From a virus, in the IMG/VR virus record IMGVR_UViG_3300048834_001067, positions 1 to 21,872 of that record: a stretch of 21,872 nucleotides of DNA; one strand, 5' to 3'. Under the pieces are notes generated by a model. It was not told the origin of the DNA and searched no databases. It saw nothing but the letters and a program-made list of their open reading frames with translations. Each line of letters opens with the position of its first letter. The first letter of the stretch is position 1. This document shows, in pieces, positions 15,765 through 21,686 of this stretch. Made by a program: the position numbers and the translations under genes.

Positions 15765-16049
15765 GTAGGCTCCTATCGCGTAGGCTCCTATCGCGTAGGC
15801 TCCTATCGCGTAGGCTCCTATCGCGTAGGCTCCTATCGCGTAGGCTCCTATCGCGTAGGCTCCTATCGCGCAGGCTCCTATTGCGTAGGCTCCTATCGCG
15901 TAGGCTCCTATCGCGTAGGCTCCTATCGCGCAGGCTCCTATTGCGTAGGCTCCTATTGCGTAGGCTCCTATTGCGCAGGCTCCTATTGCACAGGCTCCTA
16001 TTGCGTAGGCTCCTATTGCGCAGGCTCCTATCGCGTAGGCTCCTACCAA
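15765..16049. repeat. Tandem array of 15-bp repeats: candidate centromere (parS) or iterons
   Basis: Eighteen complete head-to-tail units (15765-16034) are followed by one degenerate unit, GTAGGCTCCTACCAA (16035-16049). The consensus is GTAGGCTCCTATCGC. Bases AGGCTCCTAT are the same in all 18. Position 2 is T or C, position 13 is C or T, and position 1 is A once (unit 15990-16004). Units 1-7 are identical; variants cluster to the right. There are no spacers, so it is not CRISPR. Direct repeats next to a ParA operon usually form a centromere; replication iterons look similar but are more often 17-22 bp. Confidence 0.9.
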
Positions 16050-16145
16050 GTGAACCTTAGGCCTTTGTTTTGGTTGGTATTTTTTGGGATTCTCTGTTGT
16101 GGAAACGTGGCTGCTGTCGTAAGATTCAAAACAGAACTTTTGATC

Positions 16146-16159
16146 AGGAGCACGCTCCT
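16146..16159. repeat. Short palindrome AGGAGC-AC-GCTCCT
   Basis: This perfect 6-bp inverted repeat has a 2-base centre and lies 97 bases after the array. Its GCTCCTA half matches the core of the 15-bp repeat (GGCTCCTAT), so it may be an extra binding site for the same protein placed head to head. It could also be chance. Confidence 0.4.
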
Positions 16160-16168
16160 AAAATGAGT

Positions 16169-16201
16169 TCGGCACGTTGTGCTAGCAACACAACGTGCCG
16201 A
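16169..16201. promoter_or_regulatory. 13-bp-arm inverted repeat upstream of the membrane-protein gene
   Basis: TCGGCACGTTGTG (16169-16181) and CACAACGTGCCGA (16189-16201) are perfect inverted arms around the 7-base centre CTAGCAA. It is the strongest palindrome in the window and lies 57 bases before the ATG at 16259, in the 209-base gap between the array and that gene. No T-run follows, so a simple terminator is unlikely. Operator, replication or resolution site are possible. The first part of the gap (16050-16140) is T-rich and shows no gene. Confidence 0.65.
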
Positions 16202-16258
16202 TTGTCGCCCTCTCATTGGGGACGACGCGACATCACCTTAAGTAGGAAGGAGATGCCA

Positions 16259-17161
16259 ATGGGACAGCGTTCCATAGATGTGGCGATGCGTCAAAACAAG
16301 GCATTTCGGCAACGTGTCGCTTACTGGCAGGCCAAAGGGTATCCGGCAGAAGAGGCGCACCGTCGGGCTAGTGTGAGAAGTCAGATCCTGTCCTTGGCAC
16401 CGGCTCCCGAGCAGAAGATCAGCCGGGATGAACCTGTAGAGAGCAGAAGACCTGACGAGACGAAAGCCAGTCTCGCACCAGAAGTTGTGTCGCGCCGCGC
16501 CGTCCAGCCAGCCGGCGAGCTGGTGGCGCCGAAAACCTGCGCTGCCGGAAATCGGATCTCGCAGAAAAGCCACGCGGCAGATGCCCTGCAGGTTGCCGTC
16601 TGCGCCGTAGTCGTTCTCGGCGCATCGACTCTGCTCGTCAGGTCATCGGTGACGGTTTTCGGTGAGACCTGGGAAGGCTGGCTGAAGGCGATTCTGCTGG
16701 AGGTTGGAATCGTCGGCCTTTCGGTTTATCGGCCGACAGGGCTTGTCCAGTTTTTGGTCTCGCGCGGCGGCGCGCTGCTCTTAGTCGCTCTTTCGCTGCT
16801 GGTGCTTCATGCAGGCGTCAAAAACGACGCCTTGCAGGCGCTGGCGGCTGCTACAAACTCAAGCGCTGAAGTCGAGGACCTTCGCAAGGAGAGGCACCAC
16901 CTCGAAGCTCTCCTGGAGACGCTGCCGAAAGAGCATGTCACTCGCCGCGAGGCGACCCTTCGGCTTCTCGGCGAGAACTCTGCTCGCTCGCAAGCTGCGC
17001 GCATTCGCTCACAGGAAAGTGCCAGCGTCCAAGCTAGCGAGCGCCTCTACACGGTGGAGGCACTGATGCGTGCTGCGCTGATGTTTCTCAACATCAGTTT
17101 TGCGCACGGGCTTATCCGGCGTGTAAGATCCTCCGCTTTGGAGGACCACACGCCCAGATAA
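16259..17161 (+). CDS. Multi-pass membrane protein with coiled coil, unknown function
   Basis: The frame is open from further upstream, but AGGAAGGAG (16244-16252) lies six bases before ATG 16259, giving exactly 300 aa. Residues 1-100 are basic and soluble-looking (MRQNKAFRQRVAYWQAKGYPAEEAHRRAS). Hydrophobic segments occur at ~107-127, ~141-157, ~164-187 and ~267-285. A charged coiled coil fills ~203-265 (VEDLRKERHHLEALLETL). I do not recognise it. Its place between the partition/array block and the replication gene suggests membrane anchoring of replication or partition, or a superinfection-type envelope function; neither is shown. Confidence 0.8.
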   Translation: MGQRSIDVAMRQNKAFRQRVAYWQAKGYPAEEAHRRASVRSQILSLAPAPEQKISRDEPVESRRPDETKASLAPEVVSRRAVQPAGELVAPKTCAAGNRISQKSHAADALQVAVCAVVVLGASTLLVRSSVTVFGETWEGWLKAILLEVGIVGLSVYRPTGLVQFLVSRGGALLLVALSLLVLHAGVKNDALQALAAATNSSAEVEDLRKERHHLEALLETLPKEHVTRREATLRLLGENSARSQAARIRSQESASVQASERLYTVEALMRAALMFLNISFAHGLIRRVRSSALEDHTPR

Positions 17162-17177
17162 GGAAGTCTGACAGTTC

Positions 17178-17271
17178 CGCTTTCCTCACGAGGGAAGCGA
17201 AGAGCCAACCACCAAGAGACGAAAAATCGCGGGACACCTGCAACTCCCACGATAGCTCTCCCGGTTGGCTC
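17178..17271. repeat. Hairpin and long-range inverted repeat in the gap before the replication gene
   Basis: The 200-base gap holds CGCTTTCCTC (17178-17187) opposite GAGGGAAGCG (17190-17199), one G-U-type mismatch apart from perfect. It also holds GAGCCAACC (17202-17210) perfectly inverted as GGTTGGCTC (17263-17271). These could form a structured leader or a terminator without a T-run. No gene is seen in the gap. Confidence 0.4.
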
Positions 17272-17361
17272 CTCGCAACCCCCTCTAGGGATCTTTTTGT
17301 TCCATGCCGCTGGCCTTTGCCAGGGGCCAGGGGTGTTGCTGCCGGTTGGGGAGTTGATGGG

Positions 17362-19314
17362 ATGGTTGCTGCTGCTGAAAACACTTACGAGACGCCGTCT
17401 GGGCGTTATCAATTTCGCTTCTGGCACACTGACAGCAAGGGAGAGCGGCTTGCCCTTCGTCGGGCTCCCCCAGACTGGGCCGGCCGCTACCCCGATCTGA
17501 TCCGCACGGCCTACCGGAACAGCGACGGCTCGGAGACTGTTTACGGGATCGTTTTCGACCTGGACTCCCACCGGGCTCAGCCTAAGTGGCTCGACTCTGC
17601 CGGCAGGCTTGATTGGCCAAAAATCAGCGCCCACCTGGCCGAGACGCACGGCAAGGTCTTCTCTCAGATCTCGCATGTGATCCGGAGCAGCGGGGGCAAA
17701 GGGCTTGCTGTTCTTCTCGCGATCAATCCTCTGCCCATCCGGAAGTCGACCGAGAAAAACCAGCAGGTGGCCCTCAACCTCCAGAGCCGGCTTGTCGCTC
17801 TGCTGAGCCGCCTGGGGCTTGGCGCTGATCCCGGGGCTCGTGGGGTGGTTCGCGACTTTCCGAACTTTCTGAATCCGGAGCGCTGTCTCTACGAGAACCG
17901 CCTGGCTCAGCGCCGCGCCGAGCAGGGCCGCGAGCCCGTGCTGCGCAACCTTCACCGCTACTTGAACGAGCTCGAGGCCTGCGAGCGGCGGCAGGAGCGG
18001 ATCTATAACGATGCTCGCGCCGAGGGAGGGCTTGCCCGCCTGGTGGCCTGGCTTCTCGGGGCCAAGGATGGCCAGAAAGGCCTCCCAGAGGCGAGCTTCT
18101 TGTCGGGCGAGGCTCTCTGGGCCTCGACGGTTCAGCTGCAGAAGCTGACGGGGCTTTCCGATAAATTTCTGCGCCGGTTTCTGAACTCCCCTCCGTCCTG
18201 GCTTCGTGTGGAGTACATCGAGGCCGGCTGGCGGCTTTCGATTCCTCTTAGCGGCAGCGTGCAGAGGCTTCTTCCTCGCGCTGAGGAGCTTTTGGCGCGA
18301 GAGGAGCGGGGGGGGGGGGGGGCTCGCGGCAGGCTTCTCTGCTCAGTCGGTTCGATCAAAAGACCCGAGCTGGTCGAAGACGGGGAGCGCAACGCCTGGC
18401 TGACTTCGCTTGCGCTAGCCTACAAGTGGCATGGCTACTCTCGGGAAGAGGCTCAGGCCAAGGTTCAGCTGCGCATGGCCGCACTTCCCGGCTGCGAGTA
18501 TTCGCGCAACTGCCGTCAGGCCCGTTCGATCGTGAAAGCGATCTATCGCAACCTCCCCCACATGGCGGGCCGTTTTTCGGATCGCAGCCTTCCTGAGTGG
18601 CTGACAGACGACTTACCTTTTACTGGCGGAACATTCTTAAGAAGGGGGTTTACCCCCGGGGGGACGGAGGGTTTGATCCAGAAGGAGGCTCTGCGAGAGG
18701 CGACTCTGCCTAAGCTCGCTCTTGTGGCGCCTTGTCTTCAAAGCCTTCTGCAAGAAGGCTTCGGCGAAGATGTCGCAGCCACAGAGGCGGCCGCTGATGA
18801 GCCGAGCGGCAAGGCTCAAGGGCTCTTCGGCAGTACGGCTCGGGAGGTTTCGCTGGCAGCGATTCGCTGGCGGCAGCGGGTCGGTCTTTTCGAGGGAAGC
18901 CGGCTGGTGGCGTGCTTCACCAAGCGGCACTACCGGGCGCAGGCGGCGCTGGCGTTTCTATCCGGAAAGCTTGAGTACCAGGGCGCACAGCTCAGGGTCT
19001 ACACGCCTCACAGCGGACGGCAGCTCGCTTATCGCGACGCAATCGAGTCTTGCACCGACGTCTTGCAGTCTGGACTGGTGCTTGGCGGGCGGAAGACCTA
19101 CGGCGAGAAGCTTGCGGCGTGGCGGGCCGAGAATGGGCTCTCGAGGACGGTGAGCCTAGATGAGCTTGTCGATGACGGCGTAGACCCAATTGAAGATCTT
19201 CATTCCAGCACCGATACCGATTCCGGCTGGGACTGCCTTCCAGATGTTTTGGAACATCTCGTTGATGTCGAAACGCATGACACTGCTCCCTGTCTTGTCA
19301 GCTTACTTCCCTGA
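17362..19314 (+). CDS. Replication protein: AEP-type primase/polymerase plus PriCT domain
   Basis: A TTG start at 17317 is possible, but ATG 17362 has GGGGAG eight bases upstream and is preferred (650 aa). Residues 61-70 (YGIVFDLDSH) give the metal-binding D-x-D of archaeo-eukaryotic primases. SSGGKG at 109-114 resembles motif II. An HTH-like stretch follows at ~255-300. Residues ~340-400 (GERNAWLTSLALAYKWHGYSREEA, then RQARSIVKAIYRN) match PriCT domains of plasmid and phage primases. No Walker A helicase motif is seen. It probably primes the element's own replication. Codons ~315-320 contain a run of 15 G (18308-18322). The last ~45 residues are antisense to a small leftward ORF and have weaker codon bias. 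Confidence 0.78.
   Translation: MVAAAENTYETPSGRYQFRFWHTDSKGERLALRRAPPDWAGRYPDLIRTAYRNSDGSETVYGIVFDLDSHRAQPKWLDSAGRLDWPKISAHLAETHGKVFSQISHVIRSSGGKGLAVLLAINPLPIRKSTEKNQQVALNLQSRLVALLSRLGLGADPGARGVVRDFPNFLNPERCLYENRLAQRRAEQGREPVLRNLHRYLNELEACERRQERIYNDARAEGGLARLVAWLLGAKDGQKGLPEASFLSGEALWASTVQLQKLTGLSDKFLRRFLNSPPSWLRVEYIEAGWRLSIPLSGSVQRLLPRAEELLAREERGGGGARGRLLCSVGSIKRPELVEDGERNAWLTSLALAYKWHGYSREEAQAKVQLRMAALPGCEYSRNCRQARSIVKAIYRNLPHMAGRFSDRSLPEWLTDDLPFTGGTFLRRGFTPGGTEGLIQKEALREATLPKLALVAPCLQSLLQEGFGEDVAATEAAADEPSGKAQGLFGSTAREVSLAAIRWRQRVGLFEGSRLVACFTKRHYRAQAALAFLSGKLEYQGAQLRVYTPHSGRQLAYRDAIESCTDVLQSGLVLGGRKTYGEKLAAWRAENGLSRTVSLDELVDDGVDPIEDLHSSTDTDSGWDCLPDVLEHLVDVETHDTAPCLVSLLP
18308..18322 (+). 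repeat. Homopolymer of 15 G inside the replication gene
   Basis: The run reads as Gly-Gly-Gly-Gly between EER and ARG. Loss or gain of one base would put the rest out of frame, with stops at about 18401-18403 in one alternative frame and near 18596-18598 in the other. Either event would separate the primase half from the PriCT half. In-frame here. Confidence 0.95.
19156..19278 (-). CDS. Possible 40-aa amphipathic/hydrophobic peptide, antisense to the end of the replication gene
   Basis: Reading leftward from CAT 19276-19278 gives 40 codons to a TAG (CTA at 19156-19158). AGGGAG lies seven bases before the ATG on this strand, an excellent ribosome-binding site. Codons are mostly C-ending (ATC, TTC, AAC, GTC), a stronger bias than the sense frame shows here. 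The peptide starts MRFDINEMFQNIWKAVP, has a Gly-rich centre (AGIGIGAGMK) and ends FNWVYAVIDKLI. It looks membrane-active: a holin, a type I toxin, a bacteriocin-like peptide or a small coat-like protein could look this way. It lies next to the lysozyme but on the opposite strand. Confidence 0.5.
   Translation of the reverse strand: MRFDINEMFQNIWKAVPAGIGIGAGMKIFNWVYAVIDKLI
19242..19259. repeat. 7-bp palindrome AGATGTT-TTGG-AACATCT
   Basis: The arms 19242-19248 and 19253-19259 are perfect. Part of it, TTTTGGAACAT (19247-19257), is repeated inverted as ATGTTCCAAAA at 19369-19379, at the start of a short ORF before the lysozyme. The two copies bracket the divergent intergenic region and may bind one regulator. 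Confidence 0.4.
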
Positions 19315-19368
19315 TTTTTCTAGGGTTCGGGGATAACCCACGACCGCCGACGAGACAAGGAGCAAGGA

Positions 19369-19506
19369 ATGTTCCAAAATCTTGGAGATCACACGAAATC
19401 GTTGGCTCTCGGAGGCTCGGCGCAGTGCAGTTTCGCAAGGCCGTCTCGATCATTTTGGAGCTGGAAGGCGGGCTGGTTGACGATCCGCGCGACCCAGGCG
19501 GACTGA
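19369..19506 (+). CDS. Short leader ORF overlapping the lysozyme start
   Basis: ATG 19369 has AAGGAG six bases upstream, the best ribosome-binding site in this gap. It reads 45 codons (MFQNLGDHTKSLALGGSAQ at the start) and stops inside the lysozyme gene in another frame. After the first ~20 residues it is only the lysozyme shadow. It may be a translated leader that couples ribosomes to the lysozyme start. Confidence 0.3.
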   Translation: MFQNLGDHTKSLALGGSAQCSFARPSRSFWSWKAGWLTIRATQAD

Positions 19507-19904
19507 CAAACTACGGCATCTCGCTTGCGGCCTACCCCAAGCTTGGCCGGCAGGGGATCCTTGATCTGACCCCCGACGAGGCCCGCGCCATCTACCGGCG
19601 TGACTTTTGGGATGCGGCGCGCTGCAGCGAGCTGCCAGCTGAGCTGCGTCTGGCAGTGTTCGACGCGGCGATCAATCAAGGGGTGAAGCCTGCCATCCGC
19701 ATCTTGCAGAAGGCCTTGGGCGTCACAGTCGACGGCGTCATAGGGGCTCTAACGCTTGGCGCTGCCGCGAAAGCCGACCCCCAAAAGCTTGTTGTCGACT
19801 TCATGGCTGCGCGTGCCGAACGCTACGCAGGGCTTGCGACGTTCAAGACCTTCGGGCGTGGCTGGATGCGGCGCCTATTTCATGTCGCGCTGGAGTCGGC
19901 CTGA
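19425..19904 (+). CDS. Phage lysozyme, glycosyl hydrolase 108 with C-terminal peptidoglycan-binding region
   Basis: GTG 19425 has GGAGG nine bases upstream. Residues 9-32 (IILELEGGLVDDPRDPGG, then LTNYGIS) are the signature of GH108 muramidases, with Glu14 of EGG the likely catalytic acid. YRRDFWDAARCSELP follows. Residues ~80-110 (AINQGVKPAIRILQKALGVTVDGVIG) match the family's C-terminal peptidoglycan-binding domain. The 159-aa length is usual. No signal peptide is seen, so it needs a holin or other route to the cell wall. It would release progeny by cutting peptidoglycan. Confidence 0.93.
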   Translation: MQFRKAVSIILELEGGLVDDPRDPGGLTNYGISLAAYPKLGRQGILDLTPDEARAIYRRDFWDAARCSELPAELRLAVFDAAINQGVKPAIRILQKALGVTVDGVIGALTLGAAAKADPQKLVVDFMAARAERYAGLATFKTFGRGWMRRLFHVALESA

Positions 19905-19977
19905 GGCTTGGGGAGGGCAAGATCGATCCCGGCAGGTGTGAAGCACTAGCGATGAACAAACCATAACCATCGGTGAG

Positions 19978-20910
19978 ATGATGCGTCTTGAGCCGAGAAT
20001 GCGGCCCTACCGGATCCTGTCGCTTGATGGGGGCGGAATCCGTGGCGCCTATCAAGCCGTGATACTGGCTCGGCTGGCGGAAGCAGTGCCGGCGTTCTTG
20101 CCCTCGGTGCGTCTTTTTGCGGGGACCTCGATCGGTGCGATCAGCGCCATGGCGCTGGCCTCGGGGATGGGGGCCAGCGAGCTTGTCACGTTCTTCGAAA
20201 AGCATGGGGCCAAGGTCTTTGACGACTCCTGGTGCGACAACCTCCAAGACATGGGCAAGGTCATCGGCGCTGACTATGACCAGGGCTACCTCAAGCGGGT
20301 CCTCGAGCGGATCTTCGGCGAAGGGCTGCTCTCGGGCTTGAAGCGGCGCGTGCTCGTTCCAAGCTTCGACCTCGACAACGAGGGCTCGCCTCGGACCTGG
20401 AAAATGAAGTTCTTCCACAACTACCCCGGGGCCGATTCAGACGGGGCGGAACGGACAATCGACGTAGCCTTGCGATCGAGCGCGGCGCCGACCTACTTTC
20501 CAAGCTACCAGGGCTATGTCGACGGCGGGGTCGGGTGCAACAATCCGGCGATGGCGGCCGTAGCGCTTGCCATCAACCCGGACGTCGGCCGTCAGGACCT
20601 CGGCTCGCTGCGCGTCTTCTCGCTCTCAACCGGGAGGAGCCCGCAGTGGATCTCCGGCAAGACCCTGGACTGGGGCTTTGCCCAATGGGCTCAGCCGATG
20701 ACAAGCCTGATGATCGACGCCAACGTCGGGATAGCCGACTACCAGTGCCAACAGATTCTCGGCGAAAAGGCCTATTTTCGCTTTGATGAGATGCTTCCGC
20801 GCCGCGTCGGAACAGATGAGTCGGCCGCGCTAGCCGACCTCATGCGGTGGGCTCAAAGTGTCGATCTCACCGCAGCAGTGTCGTGGCTCGAGGAAAAATA
20901 CCTAGGCTGA
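19978..20910 (+). CDS. Patatin-like phospholipase
   Basis: The protein has all parts of a patatin active site: oxyanion hole GGGIRG (residues 18-23), nucleophile elbow GTSIG (Ser51) and the second catalytic residue in VDGG (Asp182). The first residues PYRILSLDGGG are typical; ATG 19978, 19981 or 19999 could be the start. Such enzymes cut acyl chains from membrane lipids. It follows the lysozyme by 73 bases, so it may help open membranes at lysis or entry. Patatin genes also occur with the tail genes of Wolbachia phage WO. CBASS effectors (CapV) share this fold, but no cyclic-nucleotide synthase gene is next to it. Confidence 0.9.
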   Translation: MMRLEPRMRPYRILSLDGGGIRGAYQAVILARLAEAVPAFLPSVRLFAGTSIGAISAMALASGMGASELVTFFEKHGAKVFDDSWCDNLQDMGKVIGADYDQGYLKRVLERIFGEGLLSGLKRRVLVPSFDLDNEGSPRTWKMKFFHNYPGADSDGAERTIDVALRSSAAPTYFPSYQGYVDGGVGCNNPAMAAVALAINPDVGRQDLGSLRVFSLSTGRSPQWISGKTLDWGFAQWAQPMTSLMIDANVGIADYQCQQILGEKAYFRFDEMLPRRVGTDESAALADLMRWAQSVDLTAAVSWLEEKYLG

Positions 20911-20915
20911 CGACC

Positions 20916-21156
20916 ATGGCTTTGCCTCTAAATCGTCGGCTCAAACTCCACGGCTATCTCGCGGGCATGGTCGGCGCATCGCACTCGCTCGACGAAGCTT
21001 TGCAGACCGCGAAGCAGCAGAGACACGCGAAACGGCTTTGCCTTGGCATGGCAAAAGCTCGAAGACCACTGGCGCGCTAGCGACCGGGCGACCGAAGAAA
21101 CCGAGCCGGCCCAGCACGAGAAGAGCCAGAGCGTCGAGAAGGCGCCGAGGGTTTGA
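20916..21156 (+). pseudogene. Possible frameshifted small gene in a gene-poor stretch
   Basis: The 425 bases between the patatin and antitoxin-like genes have no clear intact gene. ATG 20916 opens a 54-codon frame (LKLHGYLAGMVGASHSLDEAL, ending 21080). From about 21020 the next frame becomes convincing (FALAWQKLEDHWRASDRATE, then ETEPAQHEKSQSVEKAPRV, stop 21154-21156). Joining them needs a +1 shift or one lost base near 21025-21045. There is no good ribosome-binding site. Function unknown; it could be decayed or chance. The rest (21157-21286) is AT-rich and has no gene I can support. Confidence 0.28.
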
Positions 21157-21286
21157 GCGCTCCCGCGGTTATGAGCTGGGCTCTGAGCTTTTAAGGGCTG
21201 TGCCTGTAGCGATGGACCATTTATTTTAATAATAATCGTTACATATTGCCTGCTCAAGCTTCTGGACAAAGACGCCGATAAGCTTT

Positions 21287-21318
21287 AGGATCTGAAAATG
21301 GATCTTTAAACAGATCCT
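21287..21318. promoter_or_regulatory. 8-bp inverted repeat, candidate operator of the antitoxin-like gene
   Basis: AGGATCTG (21287-21294) and CAGATCCT (21311-21318) are perfect arms 18 bases before the next ATG. Just upstream is an AT-rich block (21220-21246) that could hold a promoter. Antitoxins of this class often bind palindromes in their own promoters. Confidence 0.45.
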
Positions 21319-21335
21319 GAAAGGCAAAGGACGTT

Positions 21336-21686
21336 ATGAGACCAGACCGCCAACCGGCTCCCGCCAAAGAGCCTACGGTTCCGGCCGCCAAAGCGCGTAG
21401 CCAACAGCCGCTTTTTGCCGGCACCGTTACAGTGAGCAAAGTACGAAGCCCCGAAGGTAACGCCCTTCTCGGCGACGTGACAGACGACAAAGCCCTGCGC
21501 ATCGTTCACCGCGGTCACCCCATCAAGGTTGTTGTGACCGAAGAACGCTACTTGGAGCTGCTGACCTTCTGGCAGCTCTTCGAGCATCAGGAGCCCCTGC
21601 CGACTACGACATCAGCTGAGGAGCTCGCCGCGGCCGAACAGGAAGATGCCGAGCTCGACGCGCTGGAGGCTGAAGACCGTGACTGA
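21336..21686 (+). CDS. Phd/YefM-like antitoxin candidate
   Basis: ATG 21336 follows AAAGGA closely. The middle of this 116-aa protein (IVHRGHPIKVVVTEERYLELL, ~56-76) resembles the core of Phd-type antitoxins, where a short strand, a G-x-P turn and a VxV-x-x-E-x-Y helix dimerise and bind DNA. The N-terminus (~1-30) is an unusual Pro/Ala-rich extension and the C-terminus is strongly acidic (EELAAAEQEDAELDALEAED), as in antitoxins that wrap a basic toxin. The next, Arg-rich gene overlaps it. The match is short, so the call is tentative. Confidence 0.5.
   Translation: MRPDRQPAPAKEPTVPAAKARSQQPLFAGTVTVSKVRSPEGNALLGDVTDDKALRIVHRGHPIKVVVTEERYLELLTFWQLFEHQEPLPTTTSAEELAAAEQEDAELDALEAEDRD

Noticed and set aside
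15489-16049. Leftward open frame of AIGAY/AIGAC pentapeptide repeats across the array
   Set aside because: The 15-bp unit keeps one leftward frame open automatically. The frame starts at TTG and runs antisense through the winged-helix gene. The unit does not match the A-[D/N]-L-x-x pentapeptide consensus. It is better read as a DNA-site array.
15765-16049. CRISPR array
   Set aside because: Units are contiguous with no spacers, and no cas genes are present.
16169-16201. Protelomerase target for hairpin telomeres, as in N15-type phage-plasmids
   Set aside because: The arms are shorter than known sites, the central TACGCGCGTA is absent and no protelomerase gene is in the window.
19978-20910. 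Complete CBASS defence operon with a CapV effector
   Set aside because: Only the patatin is present. Neighbours are a lysozyme and a gene-poor stretch, with no CD-NTase.
20928-21269. Leftward 113-codon frame between patatin and antitoxin-like genes
   Set aside because: It has no good ribosome-binding site and a Ser/Arg/Leu-rich low-information composition; no family is recognised, though its last 25 residues look protein-like.
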